From Bacteroidia bacterium (GTDB lineage: Bacteria > Bacteroidota > Bacteroidia > Flavobacteriales > Flavobacteriaceae), in assembly GCA_018679315.1 (NCBI GenBank), contig JAHHLF010000051.1, positions 1 to 12,698 of the forward strand: 12,698 bases of DNA, read 5' to 3'. A program made the position numbers and the translations under genes. Under the pieces are notes generated by a model that was given only the letters and a program-made list of their open reading frames with translations, had not been told where the DNA came from and did not search any database. This document shows positions 1-7,137 of the stretch, in pieces (the stretch's first letter is position 1; the number at the start of each line of letters is the position of its first letter).

Positions 1-148
1 TACGCTTCTTGCTGAAGGCTTTTTCTATATAGGCCTTGAAGTCATTTGGGTCATTGACTTCAGCAAAAGCATCAATAAATGTTTCACGACCTAATTCTAC
101 AAGCAGTGGTAGCTCTTTTTGAGTACAAGGAATTAGTTCAAGGGGCAT
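1..148 (-). CDS. PaiA-like GNAT N-acetyltransferase, N-terminal part (cut by window edge)
   Basis: I translated this by hand: an ATG at 148 opens a frame that stays open to the left edge (about 49 codons). It begins MPLELIPCTQKELPLL and continues with RETFIDAFAEVNDPNDF, then an AYIEKAFS segment. This matches the N-terminal region of PaiA/spermidine N1-acetyltransferase-type GNAT proteins (pattern ETFxxTFxxxNxPExxxxYLxxAF). The acetyl-CoA-binding motif A lies beyond the edge and cannot be checked, so the substrate (polyamine or other amine) is not proven. The start is supported because the distance from the Met to the ETF motif equals that in PaiA. A strong hairpin plus U-tract ends only about 21 bp upstream of this ATG, leaving no room for a normal promoter between them. 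The gene may therefore depend on read-through or attenuation. Confidence 0.75.
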   Translation of the reverse strand, partial: MPLELIPCTQKELPLLVELGRETFIDAFAEVNDPNDFKAYIEKAFSKKR

Positions 149-169
149 CGTCTGGAAATAAGATCCCCT

Positions 170-203
170 AAAAATAAAAAGAGCTATGATTATCTCATAG
201 CTC
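170..203 (-). terminator. Intrinsic terminator or attenuator upstream of the GNAT gene
   Basis: A perfect 9-bp stem, GAGCTATGA (181-189) and TCATAGCTC (195-203), has a 5-nt loop. Read on the minus strand it is followed by TTTTTATTTTT (180-170), a good U-tract. It can end transcription from the scoAB side or from the short ORF at 230-337. The plus strand after the stem is only loosely T-rich, so activity is expected mainly on the minus strand. Its closeness to the GNAT start also allows an attenuator role. Confidence 0.75.
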
Positions 204-229
204 CTTTAAAACTTTTCTTTTTTGAAATA

Positions 230-337
230 CTATAGCGTAAATATCTTTCTTAACAGTAAAACTAAGCCACTGTAAAAATCGTTTCGATACACTTGCACTT
301 CATCCTCCGTCGGGAGATTGCTAATTTGAGTTTCCAT
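230..337 (-). CDS. Candidate 35-residue small protein or leader peptide
   Basis: An ATG at 337 opens a 35-codon frame ending in TAG at 230. The product starts METQISNLPTEDEVQ, is acidic and polar in its first half, and ends in a hydrophobic-basic segment (GLVLLLRKIF). I do not recognise a family. In its favour, it is followed within 30 bp by a strong minus-strand terminator, it has a plausible amphipathic composition, and the nearest upstream gene (scoB) ends 173 bp earlier. Against it are its short length, the lack of a clear TAnnTTTG promoter, and that chance ORFs of this size are common. It could be an independent small protein gene, a leader peptide for the GNAT gene, or noise. Confidence 0.33.
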   Translation of the reverse strand: METQISNLPTEDEVQVYRNDFYSGLVLLLRKIFTL

Positions 338-510
338 AAAAGCAACGGGTTAGATAGTGTTATTGTTAGGTTTCAACTCTGGTTCTATTCTTTATTTTGG
401 GTAAATGTAGAACGAAGGGGTAATATAGGGAAAATTATGTTGTCAATGGAAGCTTTTTTGTGGTGTGCTCGACAAATGACAACTATTTGTTAGTCAAAAT
501 GTTAAATAGG
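338..510. other. Intergenic spacer downstream of scoB
   Basis: AT-rich spacer between the scoB stop codon and the candidate small ORF; counted to the GNAT start the gene-poor stretch is 149-510. It contains weak inverted repeats near the scoB end (ACAAAT at 472-477 with ATTTGT at 485-490; CTATTT at 483-488 with AAATAG at 504-509). Neither is followed by a U-tract on the minus strand, so I do not call a terminator here. A plus-strand open frame through 293-493 begins with TTG, resembles no family known to me and is not called. No RNA gene is recognised. Confidence 0.5.
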
Positions 511-1164
511 CTATAATTTCATTTCAGGAATTTCGCCTTCAACGATCAGGGCTCCTTCTGTAGCTTCACGGATCTGATCTACGGTCACACCTGGTGCTCT
601 TTCGAGTAATTTAAAGCCTTCTGAAGTGACTTCAATCACAGCCAGATTGGAAACGATCTTCTTCACACAACCTACTCCTGTTAATGGCAATGTACAGCGT
701 TTTAAAAGTTTGGATTTTCCAGCTTTGTTGGTGTGCATCATCGCTACAATGATATTCTCTGCCGAGGCCACGAGATCCATAGCACCGCCCATTCCCTTGA
801 CCATTTTACCAGGGATTTTCCAGTTTGCTATATCTCCATTTTCAGCTACTTCCATCGCTCCCAAAATTGTCAGGTCTACATGCTGCCCTCTGATCATATT
901 AAAACTTGTAGCAGAATCAAAAAAGGAGGCTCCGGCCAAGGCAGTTATCGTTTGCTTGCCCGCGTTGATGACATCAGCATCTTCTTCTCCTTCAAAGGGA
1001 AAAGGTCCCATACCGAGAACTCCATTTTCACTTTGAAACTCAACCTGAATATCCTCTCTTACGAAATTGGCAACAAGGGTTGGGATTCCAATGCCAAGGT
1101 TCACGTAGTATCCATTTTTTACCTCCCGGGCAATCCGCTTTGCGATTCCATTTTTATCAAGCAT
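511..1164 (-). CDS. scoB: 3-oxoacid CoA-transferase, subunit B
   Basis: The 217-residue beta subunit of a two-subunit class I CoA-transferase (SCOT/ScoAB, AtoAD, PcaIJ family). With subunit A it moves CoA from succinyl-CoA to a 3-oxoacid such as acetoacetate, linking ketone-body or branched-chain amino acid breakdown to the TCA cycle. The product shows NLGIGIPTLVANF near residue 22 and the SENGVLG motif at residues 45-51, whose Glu46 is the expected CoA-thioester-forming catalytic glutamate. GxGGAMDLV near residues 124-132 is also typical. The length is normal for subunit B, and the ATG start lies 5 bp after the subunit A stop, so the two are certainly co-expressed. The exact acyl substrate cannot be told from sequence; acetoacetate/succinyl-CoA is the usual role in Flavobacteriaceae. 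Confidence 0.93.
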   Translation of the reverse strand: MLDKNGIAKRIAREVKNGYYVNLGIGIPTLVANFVREDIQVEFQSENGVLGMGPFPFEGEEDADVINAGKQTITALAGASFFDSATSFNMIRGQHVDLTILGAMEVAENGDIANWKIPGKMVKGMGGAMDLVASAENIIVAMMHTNKAGKSKLLKRCTLPLTGVGCVKKIVSNLAVIEVTSEGFKLLERAPGVTVDQIREATEGALIVEGEIPEMKL

Positions 1165-1169
1165 AGATT

Positions 1170-1871
1170 CTAGGGCTTAGGTCGGACTGTTCTTTGTTCT
1201 ATTCTCTTTTCGTACCGTTCTCCCTGAAATATTCGTTGCACGAAAATCCCTGGAATATGAATTTGGTTGGGGTCAAGTGCCCCGGCAGGTACTAGTTCCT
1301 CCACCTCGGCCACAGTTATTGTCGCAGCACCACACATACATGGGTTGAAATTACGTGCAGTTCCCTTAAAAATAAGGTTGCCGGCTTCATCCCCTTTCCA
1401 TGCTTTTACAAAAGCGAAATCGGCCTTATAAGCCGGCTCAAGGACATACATTTTTCCGTCAAATTCACGAGTTTCTTTACCTTCAGCGACTTCAGTGCCA
1501 AATCCGGCTGGGGTATAAAATGCTGGGAAACCTCCCTGTGCAGCACGGCATTTTTCCGCCAGTGTGCCCTGGGGAGTGAGCTCCACTTCAAGCTCGCCAC
1601 TTAGCATTTGTCGTTCAAATTCATCGTTCTCTCCAACATAGGAAGAGATCATCTTTTTAATCTGATGGTTTTGAAGCAAGAGCCCCAATCCAAAATCGTC
1701 TACCCCGGCATTATTGCTAATGCAAGTGATATCTTTTATGCCCAAGCGAACTAGTTCCCCGATCGCATTTTCCGGGATGCCGCAAAGTCCAAAACCTCCC
1801 AACATGAATGTCATGCTGTCTTCAACCCCTTGAAGTGCATCCACCACATTTTTGACAGTCTTATTTATCAT
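1170..1871 (-). CDS. scoA: 3-oxoacid CoA-transferase, subunit A
   Basis: The 233-residue alpha subunit partner of scoB. It carries the family glycine-rich signature GGFGLCGIPE at residues 25-34, followed by a run typical of the AtoD/PcaI/ScoA fold (ITCISNNAG, the GENDEFERQMLSGELEVELTPQGTLAE region, and GTARNFNPCMCGAA). The length is normal and the gene is intact. The ATG start at 1871 lies 16 bp after the penicillin-binding protein stop codon, and I see no TAnnTTTG promoter in that gap. Transcription from the cell-envelope genes upstream is therefore likely, although an internal promoter within the upstream gene is possible. The protein is cytoplasmic, and its subunit B follows after 5 bp. 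Confidence 0.93.
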   Translation of the reverse strand: MINKTVKNVVDALQGVEDSMTFMLGGFGLCGIPENAIGELVRLGIKDITCISNNAGVDDFGLGLLLQNHQIKKMISSYVGENDEFERQMLSGELEVELTPQGTLAEKCRAAQGGFPAFYTPAGFGTEVAEGKETREFDGKMYVLEPAYKADFAFVKAWKGDEAGNLIFKGTARNFNPCMCGAATITVAEVEELVPAGALDPNQIHIPGIFVQRIFQGERYEKRIEQRTVRPKP

Positions 1872-1887
1872 AGTTTATTGTTCGAAC

Positions 1888-4230
1888 TTAAAAATCAAGA
1901 TCTTCCAGATCATCTTCCAGATCATCTTTCTTCTCTGTATCTTCTTCGATCAAAGAGCAATCAATGCGAATACTCAAAGAGCTCGGTTCAGGGAATTCTT
2001 CCTTGGAGACACCTAAGTCTTCAACTTCATAGTTTTTTTGCATATACAAAGCCCAGATCGGCAGAGCCATAGAAGCCCCCTGGCCATAAGCGATGGTTTT
2101 AAAATGTGTTGATCGGTCTTCACCTCCAACCCAAACACCGGTCACCAGATTAGGGACCATACCCATAAACCAACCATCACTCTGGTTCTGTGTTGTCCCG
2201 GTCTTACCTGCAATGGGATTGGAGAATTCATAGGGATATCCCGTAATGATCTCTTTGTATAGCGGATCATTCTTTTTCCAGGAATGCCGCAATCGGGTCC
2301 CAGAACCTCCTTGAGTAACTCCTTCCATAAGGTTTAACATGGTATACGCCACATCCTTGCTCAATACATCGCGTGTCTCCGGAACATATTCATACAATAC
2401 AGTACCATTACGGTCTTCGATCCGTGTGACCATCACCGGTTTCACATAGACTCCTTCATTTACAAAAGTTCCATAGGCCCCTACCATTTCATATACATTG
2501 AAATCCGGTGTGCCCAGGGCAATAGATGGCACTTCGGGGATCTCACTGGTCAGTCCCAAATTTTTTACAATGGAGACTACAGGTTTAGGGCCTACTTGAT
2601 CTATGAGTCGCGCAGTTACCGTATTCACTGAATTTGCCAGGGCTCGTTTGAGTGTAAAATTCTTTCCCGAATATCGACCGTCAGCATTCTTGGGACACCA
2701 AGGTTCGGGATTGCCATGCTTTTCGGCCTCAATACAATATTGAAGATCAGGCAGTGAATCGCAAGGGGAATATCGCAATTGATCAATGGCTGCCGCATAG
2801 ATAAAAGGTTTAAAAACAGAACCTGCCTGACGGGCACCCTGGATCACATTATCGTACTGAAAATGCTTGTAATTTACGCCACCTACCCAGGCCTTGACAT
2901 GTCCGGTTTGGGGTTCCATAGACATCATTGAAGCCCTCAAATGAGTTTTGTAATAGAGGATAGAATCCATAGGTGTCATTATGGTATCCTTTTCTTGTGT
3001 TTCCTTTGTCCAATCAAAGACCGTCATTTCCGTTTCCTCTAAAAATGAGTCGCGGATCTTCTTCTCAGACACACCGGCGGCCCTCATTGCCCTCCAGCGT
3101 TCAGAGTTTCTCATCGCCCGTTCTATGATCCGCTCTGTTTCTTCAGGTGTCAGATCAAGAAAGGGAGTCGTCGGGTTTCGTTCCCTCGTATTTTGTACAA
3201 AGAACTCAGCCTGGAGTTTTTTCATATGTGCTGCAACGGCCTCTTCGGCATTTGCCTGCATCCTCGAGTCTATCGTCGTGTAGATCTTGAGTCCATCCAG
3301 GTAAATATTCCACTTTTCTTCCTTCCCACCGGCAACGGGTTTTGGATTCTCATCGATCCATTTATTCAGGAAGCGCTGCAGGTACATTCGGAAGTAGGTG
3401 GCCAGGCCTTCCCTATGCGATTCTGGATTAAAGTTGATATCCATTTTCAGACCAATTAAAGAGTCTTTTTCCTTTTCAGTAATGTAGTCATACTTGGCCA
3501 TTTGAGAAAGGACCGTATTTCTTCGATCCAAAACCAGAGATTCACGGCGAATTGGATTGTAAAGGGAAGAGTTTTTTAGCATCCCGACCAGGACAGCAGA
3601 TTCTTCTGTCTTAAGTTCCTGGGGTTCCTTACCGAAGTAGATACGCGAAGCAGATCGGATCCCATCTGCATTGTAATTGAAATCATAAATGTTCATATAC
3701 ATAGCGATGATCTCCTCCTTCGTATAATTTCGTTCCAGACGGGTTGCGATCACCCACTCTTTGATCTTTTGAGTAATGGCCTGGACTTTATTTTTAGATC
3801 GTACCCCGACAAAAAGTTGTCTTGCCAACTGTTGGGAAATCGTACTGGCTCCTCCCCTGGTTCCCAAAAAGAAAACGGCCCTCGCAAAACCGCGAGCATC
3901 AATTCCTGAATGTTTGTAATAGCGGGCATCTTCGGTAGCTATCAAGGCGTGAATTAAATTCTCGGGAAGATCTTCATAAGCAATTGGCGTCCTATTATCG
4001 TCAAGGTAGAATTTACCTAATGTTTCTCCATCGGAGGACACAATTTCTGTGGCTAAATTAGTCTGTGGATTCTCTAATCTTTCAAAAGTGGGCATCGGAC
4101 CAAACACTCCCCAGCCAGCCATTAGAAAAATGAGTAAGGCCGCAAGAATGCCCGTGCCAAATAAAATCCAGAACCACTTTATAAATTTCCTGAACTCGCT
4201 AAACTGTGCCCAAAGTTTTTGCTTTGCCAT
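1888..4230 (-). CDS. mrcA: Class A penicillin-binding protein (PBP1A type), bifunctional transglycosylase/transpeptidase
   Basis: This 780-residue inner-membrane enzyme polymerises and crosslinks peptidoglycan in the periplasm. It has a short cytoplasmic N-terminus and one membrane helix (about residues 18-42). The GT51 glycosyltransferase domain carries catalytic Glu100 in EDARYYKHSG and the GGASTISQQLARQLF motif at 126-140. A linker leads to the transpeptidase domain with nucleophile Ser471 in SVFK (471-474), SVN (534-536) and KTG (676-678). All catalytic motifs are intact. The C-terminus is a short acidic tail (DDLEDDLEDLDF) encoded by a 12-bp tandem repeat. The start lies 3 bp after the gldH stop codon, indicating an operon with gldH and ricT. 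The symbol is by analogy with E. coli PBP1a; the enzyme class is certain, the exact orthology less so. Confidence 0.95.
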   Translation of the reverse strand: MAKQKLWAQFSEFRKFIKWFWILFGTGILAALLIFLMAGWGVFGPMPTFERLENPQTNLATEIVSSDGETLGKFYLDDNRTPIAYEDLPENLIHALIATEDARYYKHSGIDARGFARAVFFLGTRGGASTISQQLARQLFVGVRSKNKVQAITQKIKEWVIATRLERNYTKEEIIAMYMNIYDFNYNADGIRSASRIYFGKEPQELKTEESAVLVGMLKNSSLYNPIRRESLVLDRRNTVLSQMAKYDYITEKEKDSLIGLKMDINFNPESHREGLATYFRMYLQRFLNKWIDENPKPVAGGKEEKWNIYLDGLKIYTTIDSRMQANAEEAVAAHMKKLQAEFFVQNTRERNPTTPFLDLTPEETERIIERAMRNSERWRAMRAAGVSEKKIRDSFLEETEMTVFDWTKETQEKDTIMTPMDSILYYKTHLRASMMSMEPQTGHVKAWVGGVNYKHFQYDNVIQGARQAGSVFKPFIYAAAIDQLRYSPCDSLPDLQYCIEAEKHGNPEPWCPKNADGRYSGKNFTLKRALANSVNTVTARLIDQVGPKPVVSIVKNLGLTSEIPEVPSIALGTPDFNVYEMVGAYGTFVNEGVYVKPVMVTRIEDRNGTVLYEYVPETRDVLSKDVAYTMLNLMEGVTQGGSGTRLRHSWKKNDPLYKEIITGYPYEFSNPIAGKTGTTQNQSDGWFMGMVPNLVTGVWVGGEDRSTHFKTIAYGQGASMALPIWALYMQKNYEVEDLGVSKEEFPEPSSLSIRIDCSLIEEDTEKKDDLEDDLEDLDF
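1901..1924. repeat. 12-bp in-frame tandem repeat at the 3' end of the PBP gene
   Basis: TCTTCCAGATCA occurs twice in a row (1901-1912 and 1913-1924). On the coding (minus) strand it encodes the repeated acidic LEDD unit of the PBP C-terminal tail. The unit is a multiple of three, so a change in copy number would lengthen or shorten the tail without a frameshift. This is a direct reading of the sequence. Confidence 0.9.
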
Positions 4231-4233
4231 TCC

Positions 4234-4707
4234 CTATTCTGCTTTTTCAATTTCAAGTCCTACATCGGTAATGCCCTGCAGACGATCAATGCCTTGTTCC
4301 TCGCCATTATGGCGCATGGCATGCGCAATGTGTATCCTATATACGCCGTTCTCAGGAAAAACGACGTTCTCTTTATACCATAATTTGCTTTCCTTCACGC
4401 CTCCCATTCCGGAACCAAGCCATCGGCCATCTGGTTCTGCCATCGCATATTCGAGAGTGTCTTGAAGTTCATTGCCTCCTGGAAAGGTAATTGTTGTTAT
4501 GAGAAAAAGATTGCTATATGGAAAGGACTCGTCATTTCTGATGGTAATAAATAAATTGTGAAGACCTACAGAATCGGCACTGGTATATTCAAACAGCAAG
4601 CGTTCATTCTTGTCCCAACCGTCAGATGGAACGGCCTGATATGAAGAGTAGAGCAAGCCTTTTGTGCAAGCTGCAAGAAGTAAAAAAAGTATGAGGGCTT
4701 TACGCAT
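4234..4707 (-). CDS. gldH: Gliding motility lipoprotein GldH
   Basis: A 157-residue lipoprotein of the GldH family, needed for flavobacterial gliding in Flavobacterium johnsoniae and linked to the type IX secretion/gliding apparatus. I chose the ATG at 4707 rather than the longer frame from 4779, because it gives a clean lipoprotein signal peptide (MRKALILFLLLAAC, lipobox LAAC with Cys14). The longer version would bury the signal behind 24 charged residues. With this start the gene overlaps the ricT stop by 8 bp, suggesting translational coupling. The mature part shows features I associate with GldH: FEYTSADSVGLHNLFITIRN, then YSNLFLITTITFPGG and DTLEYAMA, and WLGSGMGG. It ends 3 bp before the PBP gene. 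The assignment rests on remembered family similarity, which I consider good. Confidence 0.85.
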   Translation of the reverse strand: MRKALILFLLLAACTKGLLYSSYQAVPSDGWDKNERLLFEYTSADSVGLHNLFITIRNDESFPYSNLFLITTITFPGGNELQDTLEYAMAEPDGRWLGSGMGGVKESKLWYKENVVFPENGVYRIHIAHAMRHNGEEQGIDRLQGITDVGLEIEKAE

Positions 4708-5863
4708 TCCGTCTCTGCTTATTCCTGTTTTTTCTAGATCTTTTCTTTCTTCGATTTCTAGATCTTTTTGGTTTATCAAAACGTGTCAGGCTATCCTGTC
4801 CGACCGCATTCTCGAATAGTAGATTTTCACTACTCACATTCTCAACAGCATATTCTTCCAGGCTCGCTATTTTCTTGTCTCCATTATTATTATGATCCAG
4901 GATCTCGTTTACTTGTTCAGCAGACAATCTGTGCCAGTTTGAAGGATCATCTTTATAAGAAAACCACATCATGCCTTTGAAGATGTCTGCTTTCTGGCAA
5001 AACGCCAGTCCCTTTTCAGTTTTAAGTTTTGTATCTGTAGCTGGAAAACTCTTCAGCGCTTCAAGATAAAGATCCAATTCATAGTTCAAACAGCATTTTA
5101 GCTTTCCACACTGACCTGCCAGCTTTTGAGGATTAAGTGATAATTGCTGGTAACGTGCAGAGGCAGTGCTCACGGATCTGAAATCAGTCAACCACGTACT
5201 GCAACACAATTCTCTCCCGCAAGATCCAATTCCCCCTAAACGTTGTGCTTCCTGGCGATAACCGATCTGTCGCATTTCTATGCGAATACCAAAGGCTTTA
5301 GCCATGTCTTTAATGAGTTGCCTGAAATCTACCCGATCTTCGGCTGTGTAATAAAAGGTTGCCTTTGATCCGTCTCCCTGGAATTCTACATCAGAAATTT
5401 TCATTTCAAGACCTATAATGATGGCCATTTCCCTGGATCTCTTTTTGATCTCATCTTCCTTGCTTCGGCATTTCTGCCATTTATCTATATCCCGTTGGGT
5501 AGCTATCCGGTAAACTTTTGGAAGATCTGTGTCTGAGGCATCCTCTTTCTTGCGTTTCATTTGAATACGCACCAACTCTCCTGTTAAGGTAACGATGCCG
5601 ACGTCAAGACCCGTTTTGGCCTGCGTGGCAACAACACTTCCAATAGAAAGAGGTAGATTTTCGGAGTTCCTGAAGAATTCCTTTCGGCTATTTTTGAAGC
5701 GGACTTCCACACAGTCGAATGCCATTTTATCATCCGGCATTGACATATTTGAAAGCCAATCAAATACCGTTAGTTTATTGCAGCCATCAGATCCGCATGT
5801 ACCGTTATTACGGCATCCCCTGGGCTGTCCATCCTTTACGGTTGAACAATTATTACAACCCAT
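4700..5863 (-). CDS. ricT: PSP1-domain protein, RicT family
   Basis: The 387-residue product carries the PSP1/RicT core: VEVRFKNSRKEFF near residue 52, GSVVATQAKTGLDVG near 75, and the conserved cysteine blocks GSCGRELCC (213-221) and QCGKLKCC (251-258). In Bacillus, RicT forms an Fe-S-containing complex with RicA and RicF that affects RNase Y-dependent mRNA processing; the role in Bacteroidota is not known to me. Two additions stand out. The N-terminus has a cysteine cluster (Cys3, 6, 17, 23, 28) that could bind metal or an Fe-S cluster. The C-terminus, about residues 366-387, is a strongly basic Arg/Lys tail that could touch nucleic acid. The gene overlaps gldH by 8 bp at its end. About 150 bp separate it from trhO upstream, including an elaborate inverted-repeat region just before the start codon. 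Confidence 0.9.
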   Translation of the reverse strand: MGCNNCSTVKDGQPRGCRNNGTCGSDGCNKLTVFDWLSNMSMPDDKMAFDCVEVRFKNSRKEFFRNSENLPLSIGSVVATQAKTGLDVGIVTLTGELVRIQMKRKKEDASDTDLPKVYRIATQRDIDKWQKCRSKEDEIKKRSREMAIIIGLEMKISDVEFQGDGSKATFYYTAEDRVDFRQLIKDMAKAFGIRIEMRQIGYRQEAQRLGGIGSCGRELCCSTWLTDFRSVSTASARYQQLSLNPQKLAGQCGKLKCCLNYELDLYLEALKSFPATDTKLKTEKGLAFCQKADIFKGMMWFSYKDDPSNWHRLSAEQVNEILDHNNNGDKKIASLEEYAVENVSSENLLFENAVGQDSLTRFDKPKRSRNRRKKRSRKNRNKQRRNA

Positions 5864-5876
5864 ATTTTTTATATTG

Positions 5877-5919
5877 ATTCATCCAAAAAATCAATGATTT
5901 TTTGATGAACAAGGTTCAT
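5877..5919 (-). promoter_or_regulatory. Nested, mutually exclusive inverted repeats in the ricT leader
   Basis: Three related segments lie 14-56 bp upstream of the ricT ATG. In transcript order on the minus strand they are ATGAAC (5919-5914), GTTCATC (5910-5904) and GATGAA (5883-5878). The first two form a 6-bp hairpin with a 3-nt loop. The second and third instead pair as part of a longer stem that includes TGATTTTTT/AAAAAATCA (5895-5903 with 5885-5893), about 15 bp with one bulged base. The middle segment cannot do both. This may be a leader RNA switch, an A/T-rich operator, or a weak terminator for trhO; no convincing U-tract follows the stem. Confidence 0.45.
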
Positions 5920-5933
5920 ATTCTACTATAGGC

Positions 5934-5961
5934 TAAAGATAGTATTTTTTGTGGGTTCGAA
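5934..5961 (-). promoter_or_regulatory. Weak candidate ricT promoter
   Basis: On the minus strand TATCTTTA (5941-5934) matches TAnnTTTG at all but the last base. The only upstream element near it is TTC (5961-5959), 17 bp away, which is not the TTG at 19-20 bp expected for a Bacteroidota promoter. It is listed because some promoter for the ricT-gldH-pbp1A group is expected in this gap. Confidence 0.25.
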
Positions 5962-6015
5962 TATTTTGGACTGAGCAGGACAGTCGTCATACAAGGGAAA
6001 CAAAAAGGGTTGTGA

Positions 6016-7056
6016 CTATTTTTTATACTTCAGCACTTCTGAACGGCCCTTTTTAAATATCTTATTACTGACCTCCTTGCCGCGTCTTAAGACTTTTTGT
6101 TCAGCTTCGGGCAGGGCAGTTATTTCCTTGCAATCAATCGAACAACAATCATTCATTTTAGTTGCACAATCTTCACATTGTATGAACAAAAGATGGCAGG
6201 CTTCATTGGCACAGTTGACATGTGTATCGAATGGCTGGCCGCATTGATGGCATTTCGCAATGACCTCTTCAGATATTTGTTCAGCTCGCCTATGGTCAAA
6301 AACAAAATTCTTTCCTATGAACTTATTATCCAATTCCTGGGAACGCACCTGTCTTGTATATTCAATGATCCCACCTTCCAACTGGTATACCTGTTTAAAT
6401 CCTTTGTGTTTGAAATACGCACTTGCCTTCTCACATCGAATCCCTCCCGTACAATACATCACCAGTTTCTTATCCTCCTTGTGTTCAGAAAGTTGATCTT
6501 CAATAATATCCAAAGAATCTCGGAACGTATCAACGTCCGGTGTAATGGCATTCTCAAAATGCCCGATCTCACTCTCATAGTGATTCCTCATATCTACCAC
6601 AATAGCCTCTTCGGTTTTCACCAGCTCATTAAACTCCCGGGCATCCACGTGTTGTCCCTTTCTGGTAACATCAAATGTATCGTCATTCAAGCCATCGGCA
6701 ACAATTTTATGACGCACCTTTACTTTGAGTTTAAGAAAGGACAAATTGTCCTGTTCAATGGCAATATTCAGCCTGACACCTTCTAAAAAGCTAATACTAT
6801 CCAGGTGATCCTTAAATCCATCAAAATTTTTAGCAGGTACTGAAAGTTGGGCATTGATCCCTTCTTTGGCCACATAGATCCGGCCAAGTACATCGAGTGC
6901 ATTCCAATGTATGAATAAATGATTGCGAAGAATTACAGGATTTCCAATATGAGCATACTTGTAGAAGGAAATAGTGAGCCTATCCTCACCTGCTTCCTCT
7001 ATAAGTGCTCTTCGTTCCTTCGCGCTTAATGTGTTGTACAGTTGCATGCTATACAC
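6016..7056 (-). CDS. trhO: tRNA uridine(34) hydroxylase with rhodanese domain (TrhO/YceA)
   Basis: A 346-residue protein of the TrhO (YceA) family, which makes 5-hydroxyuridine at the wobble position of certain tRNAs. The N-terminal acylphosphatase-like part carries FYKYAHI, YVAKEGINAQLSVPA and IVADGLNDD. The rhodanese domain has active-site Cys202 in YCTGGIRCEKAS (201-212). The C-terminal cysteine-rich stretch (Cys269, 272, 282, 287, 294, 297, 304, 305, 309) is typical. An in-frame ATG at 7047 gives MQLYNTL and may be the true start, since three extra residues before it are unusual for the family. The gene has its own strong promoter just upstream and diverges from recA. No clear terminator separates it from ricT, so partial read-through is possible. 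Confidence 0.94.
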   Translation of the reverse strand: MYSMQLYNTLSAKERRALIEEAGEDRLTISFYKYAHIGNPVILRNHLFIHWNALDVLGRIYVAKEGINAQLSVPAKNFDGFKDHLDSISFLEGVRLNIAIEQDNLSFLKLKVKVRHKIVADGLNDDTFDVTRKGQHVDAREFNELVKTEEAIVVDMRNHYESEIGHFENAITPDVDTFRDSLDIIEDQLSEHKEDKKLVMYCTGGIRCEKASAYFKHKGFKQVYQLEGGIIEYTRQVRSQELDNKFIGKNFVFDHRRAEQISEEVIAKCHQCGQPFDTHVNCANEACHLLFIQCEDCATKMNDCCSIDCKEITALPEAEQKVLRRGKEVSNKIFKKGRSEVLKYKK

Positions 7057-7083
7057 GGAATTAAGTTAGTAAACAAAGAGGTG

Positions 7084-7114
7084 CAAAAGTAAGGATCCCC
7101 TGGGATTTCACCAA
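7084..7114 (-). promoter_or_regulatory. trhO promoter, Bacteroidota type
   Basis: On the minus strand TTG (7114-7112) and TACTTTTG (7091-7084), a perfect TAnnTTTG, are separated by 20 bp. That is the consensus for the primary sigma factor of Bacteroidota. Transcription would start around 7078, giving a leader of roughly 20 nt. A 12-bp inverted repeat, ATCCC-CT-GGGAT (7095-7106), lies in the spacer and could be an operator. Confidence 0.65.
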
Positions 7115-7137
7115 CCCATAGAAGCTATGATTAAGGT

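Noticed and set aside
293..493. Plus-strand open frame of 66 codons downstream of scoB.
   Set aside because: It starts with TTG, has no recognisable domain, promoter or terminator, and overlaps the candidate minus-strand small ORF.
5969..5985. GACTG/CAGTC inverted repeat after trhO as a terminator.
   Set aside because: The stem is only 5 bp and no T-run follows it on the minus strand.
6097..6786. Open frame of 229 codons on the plus strand.
   Set aside because: It is antisense to the clearly recognised trhO coding sequence, and its translation shows no domain.
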